Source of the DNA: Alphaproteobacteria bacterium
GTDB taxonomy: Bacteria > Pseudomonadota > Alphaproteobacteria > Sphingomonadales > Sphingomonadaceae
Direction: 5' to 3'
Length of the DNA: 40,695 bases
Assembly (NCBI GenBank): GCA_018823325.1
Contig: JAHJIJ010000023.1
Location: 1-40,695 of the forward strand
The notes under the pieces are model-generated. The model did not search any database, was not told the origin of the DNA, and was given only the letters and a program-made list of their open reading frames with translations. Shown here in pieces: positions 1 to 7,808 of the stretch (positions are counted from its first letter, which is position 1; each line of letters starts with the position of its first letter). The position numbers and the translations under genes are program-made.

Positions 1-30
1 GATCTTCGACTTCGCTCGACACGAACGGGA
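1..30. repeat. Degenerate REP-like half element
   Basis: The first bases read as a CTTCGACTTCGCTC... ACGAACGG half-palindrome, resembling one arm of the CTTCGAC/GAACGG REP elements found complete at 2853-2942, 30976-31008 and 34183-34272. The window edge cuts off any partner arm. No gene is visible between here and the end of the glutathione transferase gene at 65. Confidence 0.35.
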
Positions 31-64
31 AGGGTGGAGTGCGCCGGAGGTGGAGCAGATTCAG

Positions 65-733
65 TTAAGCCGCGCCGTCCGGCTCCAGCCGGGGGATCAC
101 CCAGCTTTCCTTCGCGGCACCCTCCAGCCATTCGCACATCCACGGGTGGGCGAGGATCGCGTCCATATAGGCGCGCGCTGATGGCGGCACGGCGATGGAA
201 TAAGTGACGAAGCGCGAGACAACGGGAGCGAACATGATGTCCGCCGCGCCGAAGGGGCCGAAGAGATAGTCGCCGCCCGCGCCGAACCGCGTGCGCGCCT
301 GATCCCAGAGGCTGACGATGCGCGCGACATTCGCTGCCACATCGGGGCCGAGATCGCGCGGCGGGAGGACGTGGCGGGTGTTCATGCCGCAGGTCTGGCG
401 GAGTGGCTGGTAGCCCGAGTGCATTTCCGCCGCCATGGAGCGGGCGAGGGCGAGTGCCGCCTTGTCGGTGGGCCAGAAGCGTGTGCGGCCTGACAGAGCA
501 TCGAGATAGTCGATGATTGCGAGGCTGTCCCACACCGCAATATCGCCATCCCAGAGCGTCGGCACCTTGCCGTTCGACACGGCGAGATCGCTCTGCGCCT
601 TGCGTGCGTCCCAGGCCTCGTCGAACAGCGGCACCAGCACTTCCTCGAAAGGCAGGCCGGATTGCTTTGCGGCCAGCCAGCCGCGCAGCGACCAGCTCGA
701 ATAGATCTTGTTGCCGATGATGAGCTTCAGCAT
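65..733 (-). CDS. Glutathione S-transferase family protein
   Basis: A 222-residue protein of the cytosolic glutathione transferase fold. An N-terminal thioredoxin-like domain (about residues 1-80) contains the SSWSLRGWLA stretch, where a serine is the likely glutathione-activating residue, followed by a KVPTLWDGD segment holding the conserved cis-proline and then DSLAIIDYLD. The rest is the all-helical C-terminal domain. The ATG at 733 starts MLKLIIGNK, preceded by AGGGGAAA; frames further upstream read into the transporter gene and look unlike protein. It lies 20 bases after the nucleoside transporter stop on the same strand, so the two are probably co-transcribed. The substrate cannot be read from sequence. 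Confidence 0.88.
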   Translation of the reverse strand: MLKLIIGNKIYSSWSLRGWLAAKQSGLPFEEVLVPLFDEAWDARKAQSDLAVSNGKVPTLWDGDIAVWDSLAIIDYLDALSGRTRFWPTDKAALALARSMAAEMHSGYQPLRQTCGMNTRHVLPPRDLGPDVAANVARIVSLWDQARTRFGAGGDYLFGPFGAADIMFAPVVSRFVTYSIAVPPSARAYMDAILAHPWMCEWLEGAAKESWVIPRLEPDGAA

Positions 734-753
734 CCGCGTTTCCCCTATCCTGT

Positions 754-1986
754 TCACAGGCTCAGCATGAGTCCGGCGAGTGCGGCGCTCATCAGATTGG
801 CGAGGCTGCCGGCGACCAGCGCCTTGATGCCGAGCCGGGCGATCATCGGGCGCTGATTGGGTGCGAGGCTGCCCGTCACGGCCATCTGGATGGCAATGGA
901 CGAGAAGTTCGCGAAGCCGCACAGGGCGAAAGTGGTGATCGCGACCGTGGCGGGGGACAGCGTGCCCTGCACCTGACCAAGCTCGATGAAGGCGACGAAC
1001 TCGTTCAACACGACCTTGGTGCCGAAAAGGCCACCGGCGATCTGCGCCTCGTTCCACGGGATGTTGAGCAGCAGCATGACCGGCGCGAAGATCTTGCCGA
1101 TCAGCATCTGGAAGCTGAGGTCGGGAAAGCCGAACCAGTTGCCGACGCCGCCGAGCAGGCCATTGGCAAGCGCGACCAGCGCCACGAACGCCAGCACCAT
1201 CGCGCCGACCGCGACGGCCAGCTTCACGCCGGTCTGCGCGCCCTGCGCTGCGGCCATGATGAGGTTCGCCGGCTTTTCTTCCTCATGGCTGGCATCCGGC
1301 AGAATGACCGGCTCGATCTCGGCATCGTCCGGATTGTCCGGCATGATGATCTTGGCCATGAGAATGCCGCCCGGCGCGGACATGAAGGCGGCGGCGAGCA
1401 GATAATCGATCTGAATGCCCATCGAGGCATAAGCCGCGAGGATGGTCCCGGCGACACCGGCCATGCCGCTGGCCATGACCGTGAAGAGCTGGGCGGGCGT
1501 GAGGCTGGCGAGATAGGGGCGGATGACGAGCGGGCTTTCGCTCTGGCCCACGAAGACATTGGCCGCGCAGCACAGGCTCTCCACGCGGGATATGCCGGTC
1601 ACCTTCTGAATGCCGCCGCCCACCCAGCGGATGATGAACTGCATGATGCCGAGATAATAGAGGATCGACACCAGGCTGGCGAAGAAGATGATGACCGGGA
1701 GAGCGGCAATGGCAAAGCTTGTGCCGCCGACTTCCGGCCGGGCCAGCGGGCCGAAGATGAAGTCCGTGCCCGCCTGGGCATAGCCGAGGAGGTTGGAAAC
1801 GCCGCGGGACATGCCGGCGATGATGGCCTTGCCTGCCGGAACATACAGCACAAGCAAGGCGATGCCGGCCTGCAGGGCAAAGGCAGGGGCGACAATGCGC
1901 AGGCGGATGGCGCGGCGGTTGCCGGAGAGCAGGAAAGCGATGGCGAGAATGGCGACGATGCCGCCGAGGCCGATGAGGATGGGCAT
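754..1986 (-). CDS. Concentrative nucleoside transporter (NupC/CNT family)
   Basis: A 410-residue inner-membrane protein with many hydrophobic segments. It matches the concentrative nucleoside transporters, which bring nucleosides in with protons or sodium. The N-terminal helices are followed by a gate domain (VGGTSFAIAALPVIIF, then LYYLGIMQFIIRWVG) and the signature GQSESPLVI, equivalent to the Q-T/S-E-A/S-P-L nucleoside- and cation-binding motif. A second motif, GTKVVLNEFVAF, matches the conserved NEF segment. Length is as usual for bacterial CNTs (about 400). The charged loop around DDAEIEPVILPDASHEEEKP sits between transmembrane halves. Upstream it faces the divergent queuosine-precursor transporter gene. 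Specificity is not predictable. Confidence 0.92.
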   Translation of the reverse strand: MPILIGLGGIVAILAIAFLLSGNRRAIRLRIVAPAFALQAGIALLVLYVPAGKAIIAGMSRGVSNLLGYAQAGTDFIFGPLARPEVGGTSFAIAALPVIIFFASLVSILYYLGIMQFIIRWVGGGIQKVTGISRVESLCCAANVFVGQSESPLVIRPYLASLTPAQLFTVMASGMAGVAGTILAAYASMGIQIDYLLAAAFMSAPGGILMAKIIMPDNPDDAEIEPVILPDASHEEEKPANLIMAAAQGAQTGVKLAVAVGAMVLAFVALVALANGLLGGVGNWFGFPDLSFQMLIGKIFAPVMLLLNIPWNEAQIAGGLFGTKVVLNEFVAFIELGQVQGTLSPATVAITTFALCGFANFSSIAIQMAVTGSLAPNQRPMIARLGIKALVAGSLANLMSAALAGLMLSL

Positions 1987-2162
1987 GAAGTGGCGGCTGT
2001 CCCCTTTCGCACGGCCCCGAACGGCGTGCGGCTGAGTCGCTTATACAGCCGTGTTGCGGCGCGGCAATCGGCTGGCGGCGGGGATCGGCAGTTCGCAGGG
2101 AAGGGGCGATGGCGCGCAATCGGTATCTTCCCGCCCGCCTCCAAAGCCATTAAGCGGCGTGC

Positions 2163-2846
2163 ATGACCGCTCCCGCTCAGGCCGCATCCGCGCCGATCAC
2201 CCGCTCGCTGTTTTTTCTCTCCGTCTTCTATGGCGGAATGGTCTGCATTGCAGGGGTGCTCGGCAACAAGCAGGTCTCGCTGGGGCCGCTGGGTGGTATG
2301 GGGCCGATGCTGGGACTGGGCGAGCTGGCGGTGGAGGCGGGGATCTTCGCGTTCCTGCTGCTGGTCGTCGTGTCGAGCGCGGTGGCCGAGTTACATGGCC
2401 GTGCGGTCGCCAACCGGCTGGTGCTGCTGGGGTTCATTCCGCTGATTGCGTCCATCCTGCTGTCGGTGATCGTCCTGGCACTGCCCGCCGCGCATGAAAT
2501 GGCGCCCGAGCGGCAGGCGGCGTTTTCCATGATCATGTCCGGCACGCCGCGCATCTGGGCGGGCGGCATCATTGCTTATGGCATCTCGCAGATCCTCAAT
2601 GTGACGATCTTTGCCGCGCTCAAGGGGCAGGCGGGTAGCCGGCTGCTGTGGCTGCGGGCCGGCACGGCAAGCGTGCTTTCGCAGATCGTCGACACGCTGC
2701 TGTTCGTGACGATCGCCTTTTATGGCGTTTTCCCGATCGGTGAGCTGCTGGTGGGGCAGATGCTGGCCAAGGTGCTGCTCTCTGCGCTGCTGGTGCCGCC
2801 GGTCATCTATGCTTTCGTGGCGCTGGGGCGGCGGCTGGATCGGTAA
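2163..2846 (+). CDS. yhhQ: Queuosine precursor transporter (YhhQ/VUT family)
   Basis: A 227-residue polytopic inner-membrane protein of the DUF165/VUT family. In E. coli YhhQ takes up the queuosine precursors preQ0 and preQ1. About six hydrophobic segments are visible. The family pattern shows in GVLGNKQV, a charged AELHGR loop, and the paired ISQILNVTIFAALK and SQIVDTLLFVTIAF helices (conserved Q-x-x-N and Q-x-x-D). The ATG at 2163 gives a short polar leader before the first helix. I searched the upstream region for a preQ1 riboswitch and saw none. A palindromic REP pair directly follows the stop and may end the transcript. The function is by family; the exact substrate is inferred. Confidence 0.82.
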   Translation: MTAPAQAASAPITRSLFFLSVFYGGMVCIAGVLGNKQVSLGPLGGMGPMLGLGELAVEAGIFAFLLLVVVSSAVAELHGRAVANRLVLLGFIPLIASILLSVIVLALPAAHEMAPERQAAFSMIMSGTPRIWAGGIIAYGISQILNVTIFAALKGQAGSRLLWLRAGTASVLSQIVDTLLFVTIAFYGVFPIGELLVGQMLAKVLLSALLVPPVIYAFVALGRRLDR

Positions 2847-2852
2847 TTTAAT

Positions 2853-2942
2853 CCGTTCGGGCTGAGCTTGTCGAAGCCTTGTTCTTCTTCTCTATGGAGG
2901 GAAAGAAGAAGTACGGCCCTTCGACAAGCTCAGGGCGAACGG
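2853..2942. repeat. REP palindrome pair (REP1)
   Basis: Two inverted copies of a CTTCGACAAGCTC...GAACGG element (2853-2878 and 2917-2942) flank a 38-base spacer whose ends (CTTCTTC and GAAGAAG) also pair. The whole unit could fold into one long hairpin. The same family recurs at 30976-31008 and 34183-34272. It lies between the yhhQ stop and argB, so it may also end transcription. Confidence 0.85.
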
Positions 2943-3009
2943 GGAAGAGTGGGATTCCTAAACCCCTCCATTCTTGCAGCGCGGGCCGCAAAGCCTTATG
3001 CGCCCGCGC

Positions 3010-3912
3010 ATGACCGATCACGCACCCGACCCCGCCCTGCTGGCCAAGGCCGAGACCCTCACCGAGGCGCTGCCCTATATGCAGCGTTATGCGGGCGAGA
3101 CCTTCGTCGTGAAATATGGCGGCCATGCCATGGGCGATCCGGAAGCCGCGCGCGACTTTGCCGAGGATGTCGTGCTCATGAAGATGGTCGGCATCAATGT
3201 CGTCGTCGTTCATGGCGGCGGGCCGCAGATCGGCGCGATGCTCAAGAAGCTGGGGGTCGAGAGCAAGTTCGTGAACGGCCTGCGCGTGACCGACAAGGAA
3301 ACCGCACAGATCGCCGAGATGGTCCTCGCCGGATCGATCAACAAGGAAATCGTCGGCTGGATCGCGCAGGCGGGCGGGCGCGCCGTGGGCATTTCCGGCA
3401 AGGATGGCGGCCTCGTGCTGTGCGAGAAGGTGGGCGACAAGCGCGAGCCCGATCCCAATAGCGGCATCGAGCGCAATGTGGACCTTGGCTTCGTCGGCGA
3501 TCCGGTGAAGGTGGACCGGCGCATTCTCGACAGCCTCTCGCGGGATGGCATCATTCCCGTGGTCGCGCCTGTCGGCATCGGCGCGGACGGCCACACCTAC
3601 AATGTGAACGCGGACACCATGGCGGGCGCGATTGCCGCCGAGCTGGGCGCCAAGCGCTTCTTCCTGCTGACGGATGTGCCGGGCGTGCTGAGCAAGGACA
3701 AGGACCTGCTGAGCGATCTCACCCCGGTCAAGATCGGCGGCCTGGTCGAGGACGGCACGATTTCCGGCGGCATGATCCCCAAGGTGGAGACCTGCGTGAA
3801 GGCGGTGGAAGGCGGCGTGGAAGCGGCGGTCATTCTCGACGGGCGCATTCCGCATGTGATGCTGCTGGAAGTGTTCACCCGGCAGGGCGCAGGCACATTG
3901 GTGCATCTGTAA
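3010..3912 (+). CDS. argB: Acetylglutamate kinase
   Basis: A 300-residue amino-acid kinase that phosphorylates N-acetyl-L-glutamate with ATP, the second step of arginine synthesis. Visible motifs are KYGGHAM (from residue 35; the lysine contacts phosphate), [11 protein letters not shown] (glycine loop), [12 protein letters not shown] (nucleotide site) and [10 protein letters not shown] near the C-terminus. Length matches the usual 290-300. I chose the ATG at 3010 (MTDHAPD); an in-frame ATG at 2998 would add MRPR and cannot be excluded, as neither has a strong ribosome site. In many Alphaproteobacteria argB directly follows engB, but here engB is about 30 kb away. Confidence 0.96.
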   Translation: MTDHAPDPALLAKAETLTEALPYMQRYAGETFVVKYGGHAMGDPEAARDFAEDVVLMKMVGINVVVVHGGGPQIGAMLKKLGVESKFVNGLRVTDKETAQIAEMVLAGSINKEIVGWIAQAGGRAVGISGKDGGLVLCEKVGDKREPDPNSGIERNVDLGFVGDPVKVDRRILDSLSRDGIIPVVAPVGIGADGHTYNVNADTMAGAIAAELGAKRFFLLTDVPGVLSKDKDLLSDLTPVKIGGLVEDGTISGGMIPKVETCVKAVEGGVEAAVILDGRIPHVMLLEVFTRQGAGTLVHL

Positions 3913-3963
3913 CGCGCGCGGCGGGCAGGCTATGCGCGGGAAAAATCATCCCACCCAAGCAAC

Positions 3964-3993
3964 TTGCAGCCGCTAGGCCCGCTGGGCTAGACT
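3964..3993 (+). promoter_or_regulatory. Candidate sigma-70 promoter for yggT
   Basis: TTGCAG at 3964-3969 and TAGACT at 3988-3993 are 18 bases apart in the 111-base gap after argB. The -10 box lies about 30 bases before the yggT start. This would allow expression of yggT and the genes behind it independently of argB. The assignment rests on consensus matching only. Confidence 0.4.
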
Positions 3994-4023
3994 CCCTCTC
4001 AACTTCCCATCACAGGACGAACC

Positions 4024-4317
4024 ATGGCCGTAGCCCTTATCCAGACGCTGGCGATCCTGCTGAATGTCGCTTGGTGGATCATCATCGTGCAGGCGATCCT
4101 GAGCTGGCTCATCGCGTTCAACGTGATCAACACCAGCAATGACATCGTCCGCAGCATCTGGGTCGCGCTCGACCGGCTGACCGAGCCGCTTTACCGGCCG
4201 ATCCGCCGCATCATGCCGGATCTTGGCGCGCTCGATCTCTCGCCGATGGTCGTGCTCATCATCATCATCATCCTGCAGGGGCCGGGACTGACTGCACTGG
4301 CGACCCTGCTGCTCTGA
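4024..4317 (+). CDS. YggT family membrane protein
   Basis: A 97-residue protein with two hydrophobic spans (about residues 5-30 and 72-96) and, between them, the family segment LTEPLYRPIRRIMP. The family is widespread in the inner membrane and poorly understood; roles in osmotic shock resistance and cell division have been proposed for relatives. The start is ATG at 4024, after ACAGGACGA. It heads a tight run of genes: the DUF167 gene begins 15 bases after its stop, and the yggT-DUF167 pairing is common in Proteobacteria. Confidence 0.9.
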   Translation: MAVALIQTLAILLNVAWWIIIVQAILSWLIAFNVINTSNDIVRSIWVALDRLTEPLYRPIRRIMPDLGALDLSPMVVLIIIIILQGPGLTALATLLL

Positions 4318-4332
4318 GCGGCAGCGCGCGCC

Positions 4333-4656
4333 GTGCCGGTTCGTCGTGACGGCGCCGATCTGCTGCTGGCGGTTCGGCTTACGCCAAAGGCGGCACGTGA
4401 GAGGATCGGCGGCACGTTCACGGACCCATCGGGGCAGCGATGGCTGCAGGCCAGCGTTACCGCGCCGCCGGACAAGGGCAAGGCGAATGCGGCGCTCATC
4501 ACCCTGATATCCCGCACGATCCGTCTCCCCGGATCGTCGATTTTGCTGGAGACAGGGGATACCAACCGGCTAAAGCGCCTGCGATTGACCGGCGCTGCCC
4601 TGCCGATCGAAGAGTCTTTAAGAGAGATCGCCGAAAAGGAGCGAAATACGACATGA
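4333..4656 (+). CDS. DUF167 (YggU-like) family protein
   Basis: A 107-residue small alpha/beta protein of the DUF167 family, function unknown. The family signature is visible as [13 protein letters not shown] near residue 17 and [15 protein letters not shown] in the middle, followed by an [17 protein letters not shown] strand. The start is GTG at 4333, since no ATG precedes the conserved RLTPKA segment. The last codons overlap folD by four bases (ATGA, 4653-4656), which points to translational coupling. Confidence 0.9.
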   Translation: MPVRRDGADLLLAVRLTPKAARERIGGTFTDPSGQRWLQASVTAPPDKGKANAALITLISRTIRLPGSSILLETGDTNRLKRLRLTGAALPIEESLREIAEKERNTT

Positions 4657-5549
4657 CTTTGGGCAAGGAAATCGACGGCAAGGCCTTCGCGGCGACGCTG
4701 CGCGGGCGCATCGCGGAGACGGTGCCCGGCTTCGTGGAGCAGACCGGGCGCAAGCCGGGGCTGGCCGTGGTGCTGGTCGGCGAGGATCCGGCGAGCAGCG
4801 TCTATGTTCGCTCCAAGGGCAAGGCGACGGTCGAAGTCGGCATGAACAGCCTCGAGTTCAAACGCCCCGCGACGATCAGCCAGGAAGAGCTGATCGAGCT
4901 GGTCGAGGAACTGAACGCGGACGACAGCGTCGACGGCATTCTCGTCCAGTTGCCGCTGCCCGATCATCTCGATGACAAGGCGGTGATCGCCACGATCGAT
5001 CCGGCCAAGGATGTCGATGGCTTCCATGTCGTCAATGCCGGCAAGCTGGCGGTCGGCGATCCGACTGCGCTGGTGCCCTGCACACCGCTTGGCTGCCTGA
5101 TGCTGCTCAAGGACGAGCTGGGTGACCTCTCCGGCAAGGAGGCCGTCGTCATCGGCCGCTCGAACATCGTCGGCAAGCCGATGATGCAACTGCTGCTGGC
5201 GGAAAGCTGCACCGTGACGGTCGCGCACAGCCGCACGCACGATCTGGCCGGTGTCGTCCACCGCGCCGACATCGTGGTGGCAGCCGTGGGCCGCCCCGAG
5301 ATGGTGAAGGGAAGCTGGATCAAGCCCGGCGCGGTCGTCATCGACGTGGGCATCAACCGCGTCCCCGCCGAGGAGGAAGGCAAGAGCAAGATCGTGGGCG
5401 ATGTCGCCACGGCCGAAGCGATCAACCATGTCGCCGCGATCACCCCGGTGCCAGGTGGCGTCGGGCCGATGACCATTGCCGTGCTGTTGCGCAATACGCT
5501 TGTCGCCGCGCATGTCCGGGCGGGACTGCCGGCGCCCAAGGGCCTTTGA
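4653..5549 (+). CDS. folD: Bifunctional methylenetetrahydrofolate dehydrogenase/cyclohydrolase
   Basis: A 298-residue cytosolic enzyme that interconverts 5,10-methylene-, methenyl- and 10-formyl-tetrahydrofolate using NADP. It supplies one-carbon units for purine and formyl-methionine synthesis. Catalytic features are YVRSKGKA (Tyr and Lys of the active site), [18 protein letters not shown] and, in the NADP domain, [12 protein letters not shown] followed by the C-terminal [12 protein letters not shown] signature. Length is normal. The ATG at 4653 has AAGGAG about 12 bases upstream and overlaps the DUF167 stop. Its own stop overlaps a TTG start of the next gene. Its pathway partner purD is also in the window, but on the other strand. 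Confidence 0.97.
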   Translation: MTLGKEIDGKAFAATLRGRIAETVPGFVEQTGRKPGLAVVLVGEDPASSVYVRSKGKATVEVGMNSLEFKRPATISQEELIELVEELNADDSVDGILVQLPLPDHLDDKAVIATIDPAKDVDGFHVVNAGKLAVGDPTALVPCTPLGCLMLLKDELGDLSGKEAVVIGRSNIVGKPMMQLLLAESCTVTVAHSRTHDLAGVVHRADIVVAAVGRPEMVKGSWIKPGAVVIDVGINRVPAEEEGKSKIVGDVATAEAINHVAAITPVPGGVGPMTIAVLLRNTLVAAHVRAGLPAPKGL

Positions 5550-6283
5550 TCCGCAGGGCTGCCCTGACCGGCCTCGCCGCGCTCGTGCTGAGCGTGGCGA
5601 GCGGCCCTGCACAGACCCAACGCATGCCCTTGCCGAGCGTCGGCCCCGGCACGGCCAATCCCAGCGCTGTCGTCGCGGCGGAGTTGGGGCTGGCCCGTCT
5701 CGCCCGTGAGGAGGGGCAGTGGACTGCCCTGCGCAAGGAGGCAGAGAAGGATGCGGTGATCTTCGCGCCCGGCCCGGTGAATGCGCCCGACTGGCTCAAG
5801 CAGCAGGCCGACCCTGCCGAGCCGATGCGCTGGAGCCCCTCACAGGTCTTCATTGCCTGCGACGGCAGCTACGCCGCCGCGACCGGCGCCTTGCAGCATG
5901 AGGATGGCCGGGCGGGGCGCTTCGTCACCATCTGGCGCGAGCAGCGCAAGGGCGATTTCAAATGGGTGATGACCTTCACCAGTGACGCGCCGTTCGCCGA
6001 AAGCGAGGATGGCATGATCAAAGCCTCCGTCGCGGATTGCGTCCGTCGCAGGGGGCTGGGCGATCCGGGATCGCACGAGGACCGGCGCCGGGATCGTCGC
6101 AATCGCGATGTGGTCCGGCTTCCGGATCCACCGCCGGCGAGCGGGTCTGCGCAATCGGCTGACGGCTCGCTGCGCTGGACGTGGCGCGCGCAGGACAATG
6201 TGCGCACGCTTGAGGTCTTTCTACGCCGCGCGGATGGTGAGGAGCGGGTGATTCACGAGACCGCGCCGATGACCGCGTCATGA
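5546..6283 (+). CDS. Exported NTF2-like protein of unknown function
   Basis: A 245-residue protein starting at a TTG that shares bases with the folD stop (5546-5549); AAGGG lies just upstream. Residues 1-25 form a signal peptide (two arginines, a hydrophobic stretch, Ala/Gln-rich end), so it should act in the periplasm. Residues about 45-150 look like an NTF2-like/SnoaL-type cone: [15 protein letters not shown], then [16 protein letters not shown], and [17 protein letters not shown]. The C-terminal 95 residues contain an Arg/Asp-rich low-complexity stretch and a final beta-rich segment. Its end overlaps marC by ATGA. I do not recognise a specific function; homologues beside folD in sphingomonads are inferred from memory. 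Confidence 0.72.
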   Translation: MIRRAALTGLAALVLSVASGPAQTQRMPLPSVGPGTANPSAVVAAELGLARLAREEGQWTALRKEAEKDAVIFAPGPVNAPDWLKQQADPAEPMRWSPSQVFIACDGSYAAATGALQHEDGRAGRFVTIWREQRKGDFKWVMTFTSDAPFAESEDGMIKASVADCVRRRGLGDPGSHEDRRRDRRNRDVVRLPDPPPASGSAQSADGSLRWTWRAQDNVRTLEVFLRRADGEERVIHETAPMTAS

Positions 6284-6900
6284 TCGAGCTCTTCTTTGCC
6301 GCATTCATCACGCTGTTCGTGGTCATCGATCCGCCCGGCACAGCACCGATCTTCAGCAGTTTGACCAGCGGCGCGAGCGCTGCCCAGCGCCGCAGCATGG
6401 CCCTGCGCGCGGTGATCGTCGCCTCGGGCATCCTGCTGGCCTTCGCGGTCGCGGGTGAGCCATTCCTGCGCACGCTGGGCATCACGCTGGAGGCCTTCCG
6501 CATCGCCGGTGGCATCATGCTGTTCTTCATCGCCATGGACATGGTGTTCGAGACGCGGACGAGACGGCGCGAAGACCGGGCGCAGAAGATCATGGAGACG
6601 CCGGAAATCGAGGATGTCGCCATCTTCCCGATGGCCATGCCGATGATCGCGGGACCGGGGTCGATCGCAACGATCATGCTGCTGATGGCGCGGGCGTCGG
6701 GCCCTCAGGAGACCGTGATCGTGTTCGCCGCGCTGGCGGCCAATCTGCTGCTGATGCTCGCGGCCCTGCTGGCGGTCGGGCCGATCATGCGGCTGTTCGG
6801 CGGTCAGGTGGAAGCGGTCATCACCCGACTGCTCGGCGTGATCCTGGCTGCGCTCGCCGTGCAGTTTGTGATCGATGGCTTGCGCGAGAGCATTCTCTGA
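6280..6900 (+). CDS. MarC family integral membrane protein
   Basis: A 206-residue inner-membrane protein with about six transmembrane segments. The family marks are VVIDPPGTAPIF near the N-terminus, FRIAGGIMLFFIAMDM in the middle and AIFPMAMPMIAGPGSIAT in the second half. MarC proteins were once linked to multiple antibiotic resistance, but that role was not confirmed and their transport activity is unknown. The start overlaps the stop of the preceding gene (ATGA, 6280-6283). A strong hairpin follows the stop, so the argB-to-marC run probably ends here. Confidence 0.92.
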   Translation: MIELFFAAFITLFVVIDPPGTAPIFSSLTSGASAAQRRSMALRAVIVASGILLAFAVAGEPFLRTLGITLEAFRIAGGIMLFFIAMDMVFETRTRRREDRAQKIMETPEIEDVAIFPMAMPMIAGPGSIATIMLLMARASGPQETVIVFAALAANLLLMLAALLAVGPIMRLFGGQVEAVITRLLGVILAALAVQFVIDGLRESIL

Positions 6901-6917
6901 CGCGCGTTCGAGTGAAA

Positions 6918-6941
6918 GCCGGGGAGACGTTACTCCCCGGC
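6918..6941. terminator. Bidirectional hairpin between marC and OmpA-like gene
   Basis: A perfect 9-base stem GCCGGGGAG / CTCCCCGGC with a 6-base loop sits between two converging genes. On the minus strand it is followed by TTT, on the plus strand by little T. It can serve both transcripts. Confidence 0.7.
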
Positions 6942-6956
6942 CCTCCTGAAATGTGA

Positions 6957-7631
6957 TCAGCCTTCGACGGCCGGCACAATCTTGATTTCGACCCGGCGGT
7001 TCTGGGCCTTGCCGGCAGCCGTTTCATTGCTGGCGACGGGACGCGTCTCACCATAACCCATGGTCGCGATGCGGATGGGGTCCACGCCGCGGCGGCCAAG
7101 ATAATTGGCGACCGCTTGCGCGCGCCGCTCGGAAAGCGCCTGGTTGTAGGCCTCGCTGCCGTCGGAATCGGTGTGACCGAGCACGTCGATCATCGTCTTG
7201 GGATATTCCGCGAGCGTCGAGGCCACCTGATCGAGTGTGGTCTGGAATTGCGGCTGCACGGTCGCCTGATCGGTTGCGAAAGTGATGCCGGAGGGCATGC
7301 GGAGCAGAAGCTCGTCGCCCTCGCGGACGACATCGACGCCGGTGCCGGCGGTCTGCTCGCGCAGCTTCTTCTCCTGCGCGTCCATATAGGCGCCCACGCC
7401 GGCGCCAGCGAGCGCACCAATGCCGGCGCCCACGATCTTCTCGGTGCGATCATTGCGGCCGCCGAGCAGGTCGCCGAGCAGATAGCCGCCCACCGCGCCA
7501 CCGACGCCGCCGATCGCGGCCTTTGAAATGCGTCGGTTGCCGGTCTCGGGGTCGGTGACACAGCCGGACAGGGCGAGCGCCGCAAGTGCGACCCCTGCGA
7601 GAGCGAATGGCGATTGGCTGCGAAGGCTCAT
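6957..7631 (-). CDS. OmpA-family lipoprotein with glycine zipper (YiaD-like)
   Basis: A 224-residue outer-membrane lipoprotein. The signal peptide ends in the lipobox LSGC with Cys24. Next comes a glycine-zipper region (GGVGGAVGGYLLGDLLGG and GAGIGALAGAGVGAYMD, about residues 40-90), then an OmpA C-terminal domain (about 115-220) with TFATDQATVQPQF, GHTDSDGSEAYNQALSERRA and NRRVEIKI. The Asp and Arg of that domain bind diaminopimelate in peptidoglycan, so the protein should tie the outer membrane to the wall. The ATG at 7631 has GAGGAG eight bases upstream. A near-perfect EcfG promoter lies in front, so I expect general-stress control. It runs divergently from the CorC gene. Confidence 0.93.
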   Translation of the reverse strand: MSLRSQSPFALAGVALAALALSGCVTDPETGNRRISKAAIGGVGGAVGGYLLGDLLGGRNDRTEKIVGAGIGALAGAGVGAYMDAQEKKLREQTAGTGVDVVREGDELLLRMPSGITFATDQATVQPQFQTTLDQVASTLAEYPKTMIDVLGHTDSDGSEAYNQALSERRAQAVANYLGRRGVDPIRIATMGYGETRPVASNETAAGKAQNRRVEIKIVPAVEG

Positions 7632-7684
7632 GATAATCTCCTCAAGTCTTGCCTCCCGCGGCTGCACGCGGGAACCCAGCCATT

Positions 7685-7709
7685 AACGGCGCGGGAACCT
7701 GATTGTTCC
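7685..7709 (-). promoter_or_regulatory. EcfG (general stress sigma) promoter of the OmpA-like lipoprotein
   Basis: Read on the minus strand, GGAAC (7709-7705) and CGTT (7688-7685) are separated by exactly 16 bases. This equals the alphaproteobacterial EcfG consensus GGAAC-N16/17-CGTT. The -10 box lies 53 bases before the ATG at 7631, leaving a short leader with a good ribosome site. The nearby GGGAAC/GTTCCC repeats also make small hairpins. Confidence 0.8.
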
Positions 7710-7808
7710 CTGAACGAGGGAACTCTTTGCAGCGCCATTCATGCTGCGTTGTGGCTTTCCTGCAAGAAACCCGTTAAAGGCCAGCGGACCACTCCTGTCG
7801 AAGAGATC

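Noticed and set aside
2000..2162. preQ1 riboswitch before the queuosine-precursor transporter
   Set aside because: No match to the compact preQ1 aptamer pattern (C-rich loop with A-rich tail) was found.
4191..5612. Long open frame (473 codons) on the minus strand across folD
   Set aside because: It is antisense to clear folD coding sequence, is rich in Arg/His/Asp as expected for a mirror frame in GC-rich DNA, and shows no domain.
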